A stretch of DNA of 64,000 nucleotides from Clarireedia homoeocarpa (lineage: Eukaryota; Ascomycota; Leotiomycetes; Helotiales; Rutstroemiaceae), in the NCBI GenBank assembly GCA_001465935.1, contig LNKV01000037.1, forward strand, positions 552,341 through 616,340, given 5' to 3'. Within the stretch, counting starts at the first letter, position 1; each line of letters starts with the position of its first letter. The position numbers and the translations under genes were made by a program. Of the stretch, positions 35,908 through 45,926 are shown piece by piece. The notes under the pieces were generated by a model that worked only from the letters and a program-made list of their open reading frames with translations, searched no databases and was not told where the DNA came from.

Positions 35908-36596
35908 GTTCCGGCTTTCTATGGCAAGGCCTAAGGAAGGAAGAATCTAGATATTGTCGAACAGGATCAGGCTTTTCCATCAGTAGATAATCAATCACCG
36001 ACTATTATCAGAACATGTGTTCTACTTCCTGGCGCAAACGACGATATCCTTGGAGAGATCTTTCTCCTGCCCACGGAATAGTGAACAACAAACACAAAAG
36101 AATTAAAACGAGGAATGTGATGCAGATATTAACTTAGAGAATAAAAGCGAGTATGAACATATACCTTGAAATCCGTACAATTTCGAGGTTCTCGCCGTTT
36201 GACTCAAAGGATTATATGCATTGGACCCACCTATCAAATCGATGTAGCTGCAATAGAGAATCTGAAATGTAACCCGGTTTCTGGATGCCTCATCGACTTC
36301 CCCAATTTCCATAAATGTTATTCAGGCACTCAGGCTTGAACACGATCAGCTATCCCCAAATTAGCCAAACACTCCTTCGCTTAACCACGACTTGCCAAGA
36401 CTTTCACCCACAAATCGCAACATTGCCGGAAATTTTAAGGAATCTATCGTCAATCGTACCGCCGAATTCTCTTTTTGAATCTTCCACGATCACCTTCATC
36501 ACTTTGCCGTAACTGGAACAATCGTTCGAGTCTTGAAGGAAACCAGAAAGCACATCTTCCAAGCCAATCTACTCATCTACCAACCCATCAGCAAAG
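35908..36596. other. divergent promoter region, ASCC2 / ribosomal protein uS10
   Basis: No gene is supported. The last 100 bases before the uS10 ATG are CT-rich, as is usual for ribosomal protein gene leaders in fungi. Confidence 0.55.
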
Positions 36597-37160
36597 ATGT
36601 CTGCCTACGATAAGGGAGGAAAGGATTTCCAAGAGGGTGGCCCAGTAAGTTATTCTTACCTCCCTCTGCGATACCTTGCTACGGTTTTCTGTTTCTGATG
36701 CGCATGCATTGTCGCACATACAAATAAGTAAACCATTCTAACAACACTTCTTCCCCACTTATAGAAGGTCCACAAGATCCGCATTACCCTCACCAGCCGC
36801 AAAGTCGAGTCCCTCGAGAAGGTCTGCCGTGAACTCATCGACCGCGCCAAGAGCAAGGAGCTCAAGACCAAGGGTCCTGTCCGTCTCCCAACCAAGCACT
36901 TAAAGGTCACCACCCGTAAAACCCCATGTGGTGAAGGTTCCAAGACCTGGGATGCCTTCGAGATGAGAATCCACAAGCGTTTGATCGAGTATGTTTACCG
37001 CTCTGCGTCTTCCATCTACTATAGGTGGATGAACAAACAGGATTGTGTGGGCGAATGCTAATCATTTACAAACAGTCTCAACGCTCCTACCGAGGTTGTC
37101 AAGCAAATCATCATCAACATTGAGGCTGGTGTCGAAGTTGAGGTTACCATTGCTGCTTAG
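36597..37160 (+). CDS. RPS20: 40S ribosomal protein S20 (uS10)
   Basis: Three exons (36597-36644, 36765-36988, 37076-37160) give 119 codons, the normal size for uS10. The core is unmistakable: KVHKIRITLTSRKVESLEKV, GPVRLPTKHLKVTTRKTPCG, TWDAFEMRIHKRLIDL and the C-terminal VEVEVTIAA. It is part of the 40S head near mRNA entry. The first exon is short (16 codons) and the first intron (120 nt) is the longest in the gene, a usual layout for ribosomal protein genes in fungi. Confidence 0.97.
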
Positions 37161-37791
37161 ATGGAGCGATTGGACTTGAGAAAGAAATAAATGGATGTGG
37201 ACAATCAAAAAATCGACTACGAAGAAATAGTAGTAGACAATTGAATACCGTCACGTCTAGCTGATCGTTTTAAACTGCTTTGTACTTGTGATGAGACCTG
37301 TCGAGTATGCCACTGCGGAAACTAAACATGTGGTAAAACACAGCTTGAGCTGCTTTACATAAGAAGAGACGTCGGCGTAGGCTCCTTGCAGCCTTATTTT
37401 TACTTACTATTTTGCTTAGCTTTACTTACTTTTCCAGATGATGTACTGCCATAACAATGAGAGCACAGAGCACCAAATTCAACTTGCCAGCACATAGGTT
37501 CAAGACATAACATAATAACTTGATTAAAGACGTAGCATATTCAGCCCTAAACAACTGATGATCCGCCCTCTGTATCCCAATATTTTAACTCTACCGGGTC
37601 GTGCTGGTATGCAGATCTAAAAAGCAGATTACACCATGAAATGATGCCGTCGAAACCTCACTATAAATCCACGCTGGACGCCCTTTCCTCATATCAGACT
37701 GCCGGTCAGTGTATGATATAATCTTACATTGTAAATACCCCAAATTTCATCTTCGTTACCACACGAGAAAGGAACATCGGGCATGCATGCA
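37161..37791. other. intergenic region between convergent uS10 and RSC genes
   Basis: No coding signal. Presumed 3' UTRs. Confidence 0.6.
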
Positions 37792-40695
37792 TCAAACCGC
37801 CGTGCCTTCACCCATCTCCACATCTTCCGCCTCCTTCCAATTATCCCCGTACAGCTGACGATAAAGTTCCTCCGTCCCCTTATTCATCTTCTCGCACCAA
37901 GCCTCTATAGACTTAACCTGTGCCTCTAGCAGAAAGCGTCTCGTGGCTTCCGCATCGGCCTTCAAGCGTTTCTGCCTCTCTTCCGCTTCCGCCTCCAGTT
38001 CCGCAGCGTGGGCTTTGCGCTTCTTCTCCAGCTCCCCCTTACGTCGGACTCGTTCGGCTAGGTACCTTAGACTGTGGCCTAGGTGTTGCATGTTTTCTGG
38101 GATGGGGTTGATGTCGAGTGGTGGTGCGGTGTAGAAGATGATTCGACCATATTCGTCGGTGTGGAATTGAGAGCGGATGTCAGCTGGAATAGCGTCGTGT
38201 GCGGTGTCGGGGAGAGTGTAGACTTCGACTTGACGTGGTGGGTTATATGCGTTATTGTGTGATCCGTGGGGAGCAGTGACTGGAGCAGATGCGCGTGGCA
38301 TGGTGTTGCTTTGGTACTGTGGTTGGTATGTCGGGAGAGGATTGGCGTGGTGAGAGGTAGTTGGAGTAGAAGCGGCGTATTGGTTGTAAGTAGTCGCAGG
38401 TTGATATGTGGGAGTGGGTGGCACGGGTACATGTGAAGTAGAACTGTGTGAGCCATATGAGGTTTGATGTTGAAGGGGCGCGGGAGAAGCAGATGGACGG
38501 GTTGGTGGAAATGACTGGGCGAATCCTGTTTGACCTGAATGCTGACTTAACATTGGAGAGGCCACGGCAGTAGGTGTTGTTCCAGACATGGATATATCTC
38601 CTTGTGAATCAAATCGTGGTCTGCTGCTCGTAGGTGGACGAGCAGGCTCTGGCTCAGGTAAGGGAGATGCAGGCGGGGGTGTTGGCTCTGGTGGTGGAGA
38701 CTCCTGGCAAACGTCAGTGAAGGAACTATAGGAATTATTAACTTCAAAACACTTACATTTTCATTACGCGGTAGCTTGTGCACAGCACCAACGATAGGAG
38801 GCGCGTCCCTTGAACCCCAAGTAGGCTTTGGTAGTGGATCGTTTTCCGTAGCATCCTCTCGAAGGAGATGCTTGATCGGACTAGGAAACTTCTTCATTGG
38901 TCTCGGTGGCTCGAACAGATCCATTTCGTAATCCTTCTCCCTCACTTCATCCGGCACACAACTAGCCCATGTCTTGATCTTGTTCAACTTGTGCTGATGT
39001 TCATTGTAACGTGCTTCGCAAACGTAAATCTCCTTATCGGTCGGGAACCCACGAGGCCGTCCTTTAAAATAACGTGTGAAGAACATAACAAAGCAGCGGT
39101 CAACTACTTCATCAATCTTATGATCTCTGTATTGCCCCGTCTTCACAACCTCGTTCTCAAAGAAATGCTTGTCCCAGCGATGCACCGTTTGCTCCGGGCG
39201 GTAATACCAGCAAGCATTAATCCAGTCCTGACCTTGACCATCGCGCCAGGTCCGATAAATCTGCGCGACGATCGGCTTCGTGACATCGTTGATATTGGTA
39301 AGATGAATCCAATCACCAACCTTCCAAATTTCACCCTTATAGAGGATCTCCTTAAGAGGCAGTCGACCGTCCTCAGAAGCGAAATCGCTGTCAGGTCTCT
39401 TCTTTTCAGCCTCGGCCATATTTCGAGCTTCGTTTTGTAGAAAGTTAGCATCGTTGTAGACCGCACTGCCCTCCTCATTGAAAGCTTTGGCATTCTCAAA
39501 CATGAGCTCCAAATCCTTCAATACAGCATCAACAGTGTGGTACTTCTTTCTCTTTGCCTGTCTCTTTATAAGGTCCATTGCAATTGGATTCTTGATTTCT
39601 TGAAAGTACTCCGGCATAGCTGATTTATCAGGCAATCTTTCAAATGGTGCGATCTTGAGCTGGCCCTCGGGACCTTTAAACTTCCTTAATCCCTTCAAGA
39701 TGTTATTTATGCGCGCTTCCATGGGCGTATGCACCTTAGGTGGCCTGCCGCGCTTCTTTTGATGTTCGGGGTCTTCCTTGGGTTCCGCCCCTGCTTCTCG
39801 CGCTCCTGCCCCTCCTCCTCCTATACTAGATCGACGGATCTTTCGTTTTCCGCCTTTCCGTTTTGGACGATCCTCGTCAGATTCATCATCATCTTCGTCC
39901 TCATCTTCGTCGTCTTCCTCCTCTTCTCCTTCTTCATCGTCGGGCCCTGGTGGTGGGGAGTCCTCAACAGGTGGGATTTCTCCGAGGTCCGGTAACTCGG
40001 CCTCCTCTGCAGTAATCACCTTCTCCTCTACCAGCTGTTGCATTTCCTTCTTGAAATTTTCGCGCAGCTGGATGGCATCGGAGTATACAGGCGCAGACGG
40101 ACGATTGTAAACTTGGGCGTTATGCGATATCAGCGCGAAGTCGCGAACGAATTCTTTGAAAGTCTTGTACTGCTTCTTGAGAATTTTTGCCTTTTACACG
40201 AACCATAAATTAGCATAGGACGGACAAAAGCATTCGAGATCTGGGGGAGCTCCATACTCTAATCGAACTGAATGCAGTCGGTTCCTTAATAACATCGAAA
40301 TAATCTGGAATCAATCTTCTATTGAGCATGCGCTGAAAGAGCGCCGATACATCATGACCACTGAAAATACATTATTAGCAAGCCCAAGTAAAACAATGCG
40401 CCAATTGACCAGAAACATACTCCGGAGTGCGATAATCGCTCATGCGACGAACGACATTATCCATAACATTATAGCCCTCCCTCGTAACACCATTGACCGT
40501 TGCAAGGGATCCTGCCGACGCTGGAGCCGGGCCCGGTGTTTGGCTGGTCGGTGTTTGCGCCGTGGGTGCTGGTGTCGATGAGGTCGGGGTATCAATTGCA
40601 GGCTGCGACTCTTCGACCTTAACAGCCGAGTCATTTTCGACTGGAGTCTGGACAGGCGACTCCGTATTTTCCATTTTCGAATCGGCGACAGACAT
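37792..40695 (-). CDS. RSC chromatin-remodelling subunit Rsc1/Rsc2 (two bromodomains plus BAH)
   Basis: Four exons (40695-40421, 40360-40258, 40190-38757, 38703-37792) give 908 codons. Order: a Ser/Thr/Pro N-terminus; bromodomain 1 across the first two introns (LFQRMLNRRLIPDYFDVIKE, split here to AKILKKQYKTFKEF); a long acidic Glu/Asp run; a basic KRKGGKRKIRR patch and a GRPPK AT-hook core; bromodomain 2 (IAPFERLPDKSAMPEYFQEI, MFENAKAFNEEGSAVYND); a BAH domain (KVGDWIHLTNINDVTKPIVA, CWYYRPEQTVHRWDKHFFEN); then a Pro-rich region and a coiled C-terminal helix. It acts in the nucleus in the ATP-dependent RSC remodeller, reading acetylated histones. The final exon begins at ESPPPEP; its internal ATG (38589) is not the real start. 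Confidence 0.93.
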
Positions 40696-41051
40696 CGCGG
40701 GGTCGCGTGAATGAAAATCCAAATGGCCGTTTACATCAAATTGATGGAGCTCGAATTATCGCGTTGGAGCGCGATCCCCACATAAGTAAAATACTCGGTC
40801 ACGTGATATAGAATCGCATTTGGACACGACAACAAGGGTCTTTCTAGACTTGGACAGAACACATTTTGGATCCACCATATTTCCCACCATTAATGATTTT
40901 TATACTTTATCTTTAAATGAGTATGCCCTCACATAACTCAAAGTTTTAATTATCGATATATCCATAGCAACATCCATATACCCTCCTCCTTTTTAGATAT
41001 CTTCATCCGACACAAACCTCCCAACAAACCACGTGCCACCCATCTCCCAAG
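40696..41051. promoter_or_regulatory. divergent promoter RSC / OTU1 with two CACGTG sites
   Basis: 356 bases separate the two start codons. CACGTG occurs at 40800-40805 (inside TCACGTGA) and at 41030-41035, 17 bases before the OTU1 ATG. Binding by a bHLH factor such as Cbf1 is possible but inferred. Confidence 0.45.
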
Positions 41052-42529
41052 ATGCGCATGCGACTCCGTGGCCCAGAAGGCACCAGTACCATCACCCTTC
41101 CTGATGATGCCAAAGTAAGCGATCTCATCTCTGAAATCGTCTCCAAAACATCCATCACCAGTTTCGATGTCAAATACGGGTACCCACCCCAACCACTCCT
41201 GCTCTCGCAAAGCGACCCTTCGCTGCCGCTGAGCAAGCTTGATGTGAAGTTGAACAACGAGCAGCTGACTGTTAGCGCAAAAGATAGTCCGTCTTCTGCG
41301 AAAACAGAACCAGCAGCTCGGCCATCTGTGCCCGTGGATGTGGCGTCAAAGAAGCAGGAAGGGGAGACGAAGGCAGGGGAGCCAACGTATTCGTTTGCGG
41401 GGATAGGAGGGTCTTCATCAAAGCCGGCTGGTCCTGTAGCTTTGAAGCGGAAGGGAATGGAGGGTGATGTGCCGGAGATTCCTCTTCCGGATCGTGGGGC
41501 TACATTAGGTGAGATTATTTGAGCATTTCTGCTATTTTGATTCTTTACATGGACGACCCATCTATGAGAAGCGTCGTGGTCGTCTTTCAACACGGTCATG
41601 ACTATCAGAAAGGGGCGGCCAGTGTCCGATTAAGCAACACTGTTTTAAAACTACCTGCTTCCCACTCTCTCCCTCCATCCCTTACTCCAACCACCCCTCT
41701 AGCTCTCCCACACCAAACCCACCAACTAACACCACCCCCTATCTCAGTCCTCCGTGTAATGCCTGACGACAACTCTTGCCTATTCCGAGCGTTCGGGACC
41801 GCCGTCCTCCCCGGCGACGACCTCTCCATGCACGAGCTGCGCTCTCTCGTCGCCAGCACTATCCAAGCCAAACCCGACGTCTACAGCAAAGTCGTTCTAG
41901 AGCAAGCACCCGATGACTACTGTCGCTGGATCCAAACCGCCGATGCATGGGGCGGTGCGATCGAGCTGGGGATATTAGCTGAGGCTTTTGGGGTTGAAGT
42001 TGTTTGTGTGGATGTGCAGGTACGTTTTTCTTTCTTTTATATTCTCCAGCTGCAGTATACCCGCAAAATTCTATCCATCTATGTCGCTAAATCGAGGGAG
42101 CGACTATCAAAATTAAAAAAAGAGGGGGTTAAAATAAAATACATAAAAAAATATACAAATAAATAAAATAAAATTTTGAATATCCCTCAGCTAATAACCC
42201 CCCAGTCCTTAACCCCCCACTCCTTCCCTCCACCCACTCCCGCCCAGCATCGGTGCATCCTAATCTACAGCGGCATCCACTACGATCTTGTGGCACAAAC
42301 GCCTCTCTCCAACGACCCGTCTCAAGACCAAAAGATCTGGGACATCTCCGACACATCCATAATCAACTCCGCAATCGAGCTCTGCCGCCTGCTGCAGGCG
42401 AAGCATTATTTTACCGATACGGGCGGCATGGCGATTAAGTGTAATGAGTGCGGGGCGGTGGTGCATGGGGAGAAGGAGGCGGCGGGCCATGCGGGGAAGA
42501 CGGGCCATTATGATATGGTTGAGGTGTGA
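41052..42529 (+). CDS. OTU1: OTU1/YOD1-type deubiquitinase
   Basis: Three exons (41052-41508, 41748-42019, 42248-42529) give 337 codons. An N-terminal UBX-like domain (residues 1-80, MRMRLRGPEGTSTITLPDDA) would bind Cdc48/p97. The OTU catalytic core has Asp and Cys in MPDDNSCLFRAFG and the catalytic His in LIYSGIHYD. A C-terminal C2H2 zinc finger follows (CNECGAVVHGEKEAAGHAGKTGH split by its ligands Cx2C and Hx5H). It trims ubiquitin from Cdc48 clients, for example in ER-associated degradation. Odd: splicing at 42020-42247 joins VCVDVQ directly to HRCILIYSG, about 12-15 residues shorter than I expect at the hairpin between these strands, and no candidate exon is visible in the 228-nt AT- and CT-rich intron. 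Both introns are long for this window (239 and 228 nt). Confidence 0.88.
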
Positions 42530-43353
42530 GGTGTGAGGGTGTGTGGATGAGTGGACGGGATGGCTTTTGCTTGGTAGGGGAAACCGGGATTGAAGAAAAG
42601 AAAATCAAAGTCTACCTATTTGTATCATGAGTTGGGCTGGGCAGGTCCCGTGTGGATGGCTACTATTGGTCTGGGTTGATCCATCTCTTTGACAGAGGTG
42701 ATGTAGGTTTCAAAAGGTATATATATGGTCGTGCCTTCAGAAGACACTGCCACTATGATATGCCGCCCTGAAGCCCAGCTCTGTCATGGCAATTATAAGG
42801 TGCTAAAGACAGGCGAAGAGAGTGCTTATGTGGATAATAATGTATACTGTTTTGCCCAACATGACAGTAAAACACTATTATTTGCCGAGTGAGGCTCGAG
42901 TATAGCTTGAATGGAATGGGGCTCAAACGAATAATGTTATTGTGGGTAGACCGGGTACGTAGCCACAGGCGTCACCCTTCTTTGGGACGCTCTGGCTGGA
43001 TGTACTTGGTCTTAACCTAGCGTACACGTGATCTAGTCACGTGATCTATGTGATTCCACGTGACATCTTTATGTATATAAGCCCTCGAGATCTTAGGATC
43101 TTCTTAGTTGTAAATTCTAAGGTCATTCAGCACTTTTATTAGTGGTTTCGTCACACCATGGCTTGGATTTACGATGCCTTTGTCAGCTGTTAAGAAAGCG
43201 CGTGTTAAAGCTGATAGGTAGTAGAACTAAGTAGAATGAGGAAAGTGCGCCGCTAAACACAGCTGGATGATCTAATTCTACATAAGCATTTGTTTCTGCC
43301 TCTTCCCCTACTCATCTAATACGATATTAGCTTTCAACTTTGCAATTCTCATT
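42530..43353. other. intergenic region with E-box cluster and TATA element
   Basis: Holds the OTU1 3' flank and the upstream region of the small secreted protein candidate. The cluster at 43025-43080 is annotated apart. A short frame at 43158-43193 (MAWIYDAFVSC) may be a uORF. Confidence 0.5.
43025..43080 (+). promoter_or_regulatory. three CACGTG E-boxes followed by a TATA box
   Basis: CACGTG occurs at 43025-43030, 43038-43043 and 43057-43062, each followed by A or AT/AC (CACGTGA). A TATATAA sits at 43074-43080. Three perfect palindromic hexamers in 38 bases is far more than chance. It lies about 290 bases upstream of the cysteine-rich ORF. Confidence 0.6.
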
Positions 43354-43602
43354 ATGCAACCAACTTATCCTCTGTTGGCGATCGGCCTTGCTCTCGTAGC
43401 TGCAACGCCAGACATGACTGATGGCTGCGGCCAAGATGTTCTAGGCGCCGAATGCCATTTCTGTAGTGGTGTTCCGCTTTACAAGCATGCTACAAGCGCC
43501 CATAGAGGTGACTCGTGCGCAGGAAATGGCTATTGCTATCCTCCCGACATTGTTAACAATGTTGGATACAATGACGCACGAAGAAGCCGAAGCGGGGCAT
43601 AA
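43354..43602 (+). CDS. small cysteine-rich secreted protein candidate
   Basis: An 82-codon frame from an ATG. The N-terminus is a signal peptide by eye (MQPTYPLLAIGLALVAATP, hydrophobic core LLAIGLALVAA). The mature part has Cys at CGQDVLGAECHFCSG and again at DSCAGNGYCYPP, six in about 45 residues. No transmembrane segment follows. This is the look of small secreted proteins or effectors in fungi, but I recognise no family and do not infer a target. The last 17 residues are basic and less protein-like, and a 16-nt perfect palindrome (43547-43562) lies at the change, so the true 3' end may have been lost or a splice site missed. Confidence 0.5.
   Translation: MQPTYPLLAIGLALVAATPDMTDGCGQDVLGAECHFCSGVPLYKHATSAHRGDSCAGNGYCYPPDIVNNVGYNDARRSRSGA
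43547..43562. repeat. 16-nt perfect palindrome
   Basis: ACATTGTT followed by AACAATGT reads the same on both strands. It lies within the cysteine-rich ORF just where cysteine-rich sequence ends. Confidence 0.85.
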
Positions 43603-44499
43603 ACGCCTTTGCACCCCCGGTCTCGTCGTTTTTCGCCCGGTACCCGGCGTCTGGCCCCCTTCTCTCACCCTTGCCAGACTTTCTACATCCGTCTGGCTGT
43701 CGGTGCGCGGGCGAGCGTGCTCAGCAATGGTCGCCGGCGGCCCCTGGACTTGACTTTCCTGGCTATATTCACTGACTCGAACATGCACCGACTCGAACAT
43801 TTTTTGGCTCTAATGGTATACATTGTATTGAATATCAACTTCCAACGCTGGCTTGCCCCTAAGGTATCATATATGCATGCCTTTTATCTTTTAGCTATCA
43901 CTCGCATTATACCTTGGTTTGGATGTGTGTTCAACTCTCGTTGGATATACCGTGAGCTTTCTTGGTAGATGGTTTTCTAGGCTTGCATCACCGGATAATC
44001 AGAAAAGTATCGTTTTCATCAATCCAACGATGATCTCTGCGATGATGATCACATCTCGAGTCAGTCCTTGTGAGACTCTACGACAAGCTGTCACATTAAA
44101 ATTCGGAGACAGGTCTCTAGCTTGCACACTATTATCACAATGCATAATACAAAAGGCTTAGGGATGGAATTTTATCAAATTGAGGGAAAGCGTTGCGGGA
44201 ATATCCTACCTTTGTCGTCACATAGCGTTGCTTATAAGATCAATGTTCGGCTTTTTCATGCATTGAGGAGCTGAAATGTCTGGTTGCTGGAGATAATGCT
44301 CCCAATTGGCGACCTGCAGGTCGACTGAGTAATGAGATGTTCTCGTACTGAATATGAACAGATTCAGGTCGATAGATAGTCTTCGTTCGGCGACTTCGAG
44401 TGAGGATTATATAAAGTCCTAATCCCCTCATTACCTTTAAACTCATCATCATTCACCAGCATCTCCTCTCTAACCACCATCCAATTTAAATTCTTCATC
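43603..44499. other. intergenic region, GC-rich patch then AT-rich
   Basis: 43610-43760 is clearly more GC-rich than its surroundings, with no known domain in any frame. A TATATAA lies near 44409-44415, followed by a CT-rich leader into the next ATG at 44500. No transposon is recognisable. Confidence 0.45.
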
Positions 44500-45926
44500 A
44501 TGGCAATTCCATACCCAGAAGGTGCTGTCTTTTTTCAACGTGATATTCTTACCAACGCCCATCCTGCGCACTATCAGGCCACGAGAGAAAGTGACTTCTA
44601 CTCTCATTTCATGATTGAATACATCTGGAATGTGGAAGCCGACCATGGAAGCCAGGCCGCCAACTCTTGGACTGGCCATTCGCATCCACGCTCGGGCTAT
44701 GGGATTGTCAAAGGATCAAATTGGGGAACTCACTATGGTAACTGGCAGAATCTCCCTGTCAGTTACGGGCCGAGTGAAGGCAACATCATGAGAAGAGTTC
44801 AGCATAATCTCTGCCAGAACGGAAATCGATTCAAGAATCGTGAAAAGGGAGATGCTGCGGAGGTGAGTCTCGACGTCTGAGCCTATGGATATTGTTAACG
44901 TGATGCGTAGTCCTGGTTTATGACAATGCCTATGCCTAAAAAGGGTGAGCGATGGGTATGGATTGAGGTATGAGACCTTATGTCCCATGGCTACGGCATC
45001 TACTGACATTCTAATCTCAGATGCTCGCCTACATCTGAGCAATATATATACCTGTTTCATTCATTGCCAGTCAAGACTATCCCCATCTAAGCAAATGGGT
45101 ACAACTGAATTTTACGCATGGTAGTACAACCCAGGTTTGGCGTGGGGGATCAACCTTCGATAAGCATATCATGGATAGGACTTTTGGCCTCCGAGTCTAC
45201 CGAGGCTATACTGTTGGCTTCGACTTCACCGGACTTGTCAACCTCCTCTCATGCCCAGTCGAATTCCGAAAAGTGAATGCGTATACGGCTAAATTCGTCA
45301 AGATCGTCCCCCGCGGTAACATTAAAACCGTTTCAGTGAGCGATTCTTACTCTGATGCCTACGATTTTGATTGGTTGAAGATCACTCGCGCTCACAGCGG
45401 CCTCGACATCAAATACGGGGAAGCAGATAAGAGTAGCTGGTTGGTTGATTTCATGAAGAATGCTATCTCGTTCGGTATAGGGTTTATTCCTGTCGTGGGA
45501 TCTCTCCTCTCAGTTGCATTCAGCCTGGCTTGGACTGCTGTCGCTGATCCAGACAAGTTTCTGTACGAGCTTAGTCTGTGGGCTCCAATAACGAAGACAC
45601 CTGAGTTAATCGCGGATATCACAAAGAGTTCTTCGGAAATTAGACCTCTGGTTCATGAACGTTGGTTGAATAGGTCTGGAGCCCTTGGAATCTCATCAGA
45701 TGGTGGTGAGAAGCAGGAGGATACTATACTAGTCATCACGGCTACTCCATACTTCAAGGAGGCCCAAGACGCGTTGGATGAATCTGGAACCAATACTGCT
45801 ACATATGAGAAGGAGAAGGATGACCCTGAAGGGCCAGGGGAAGTGCTTGTTGATGTTGCGGAGGGAGCAGAGTTGAAGGATAACCCTCAGCAGGAGGGTG
45901 ATGCTCCGCAGGAGGGTGGTGCTTAG
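44500..45926 (+). pseudogene. unrecognised gene interrupted by an in-frame TGA (truncated or read through)
   Basis: Exons 44500-44862, 44911-44967 and from 45021. The frame meets TGA at 45036-45038 after 145 residues (ending WVWIEMLAYI). The same frame then stays open for 296 more codons to TAG 45924-45926, with protein-like content throughout (PVSFIASQDYPHLSKWVQL, GLRVYRGYTVGFDFTGL). No alternative donor or acceptor bypasses the TGA except one needing a GAG acceptor. Residues about 288-314 of the read-through product form a long hydrophobic, Gly-rich segment (AISFGIGFIPVVGSLLSVAF), flanked by charged sequence; the C-terminus is acidic with Gln/Glu/Gly repeats. No signal peptide. I do not recognise the family. 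It could be a fresh pseudogene, a shortened working gene of 145 residues, or an assembly error (CGA to TGA fits). Confidence 0.6.

Noticed and set aside
37792..38589. Separate gene starting MSGTTPTAVAS
   Set aside because: It is the last exon of the Rsc1/2 gene; a canonical 53-nt intron joins it in frame.
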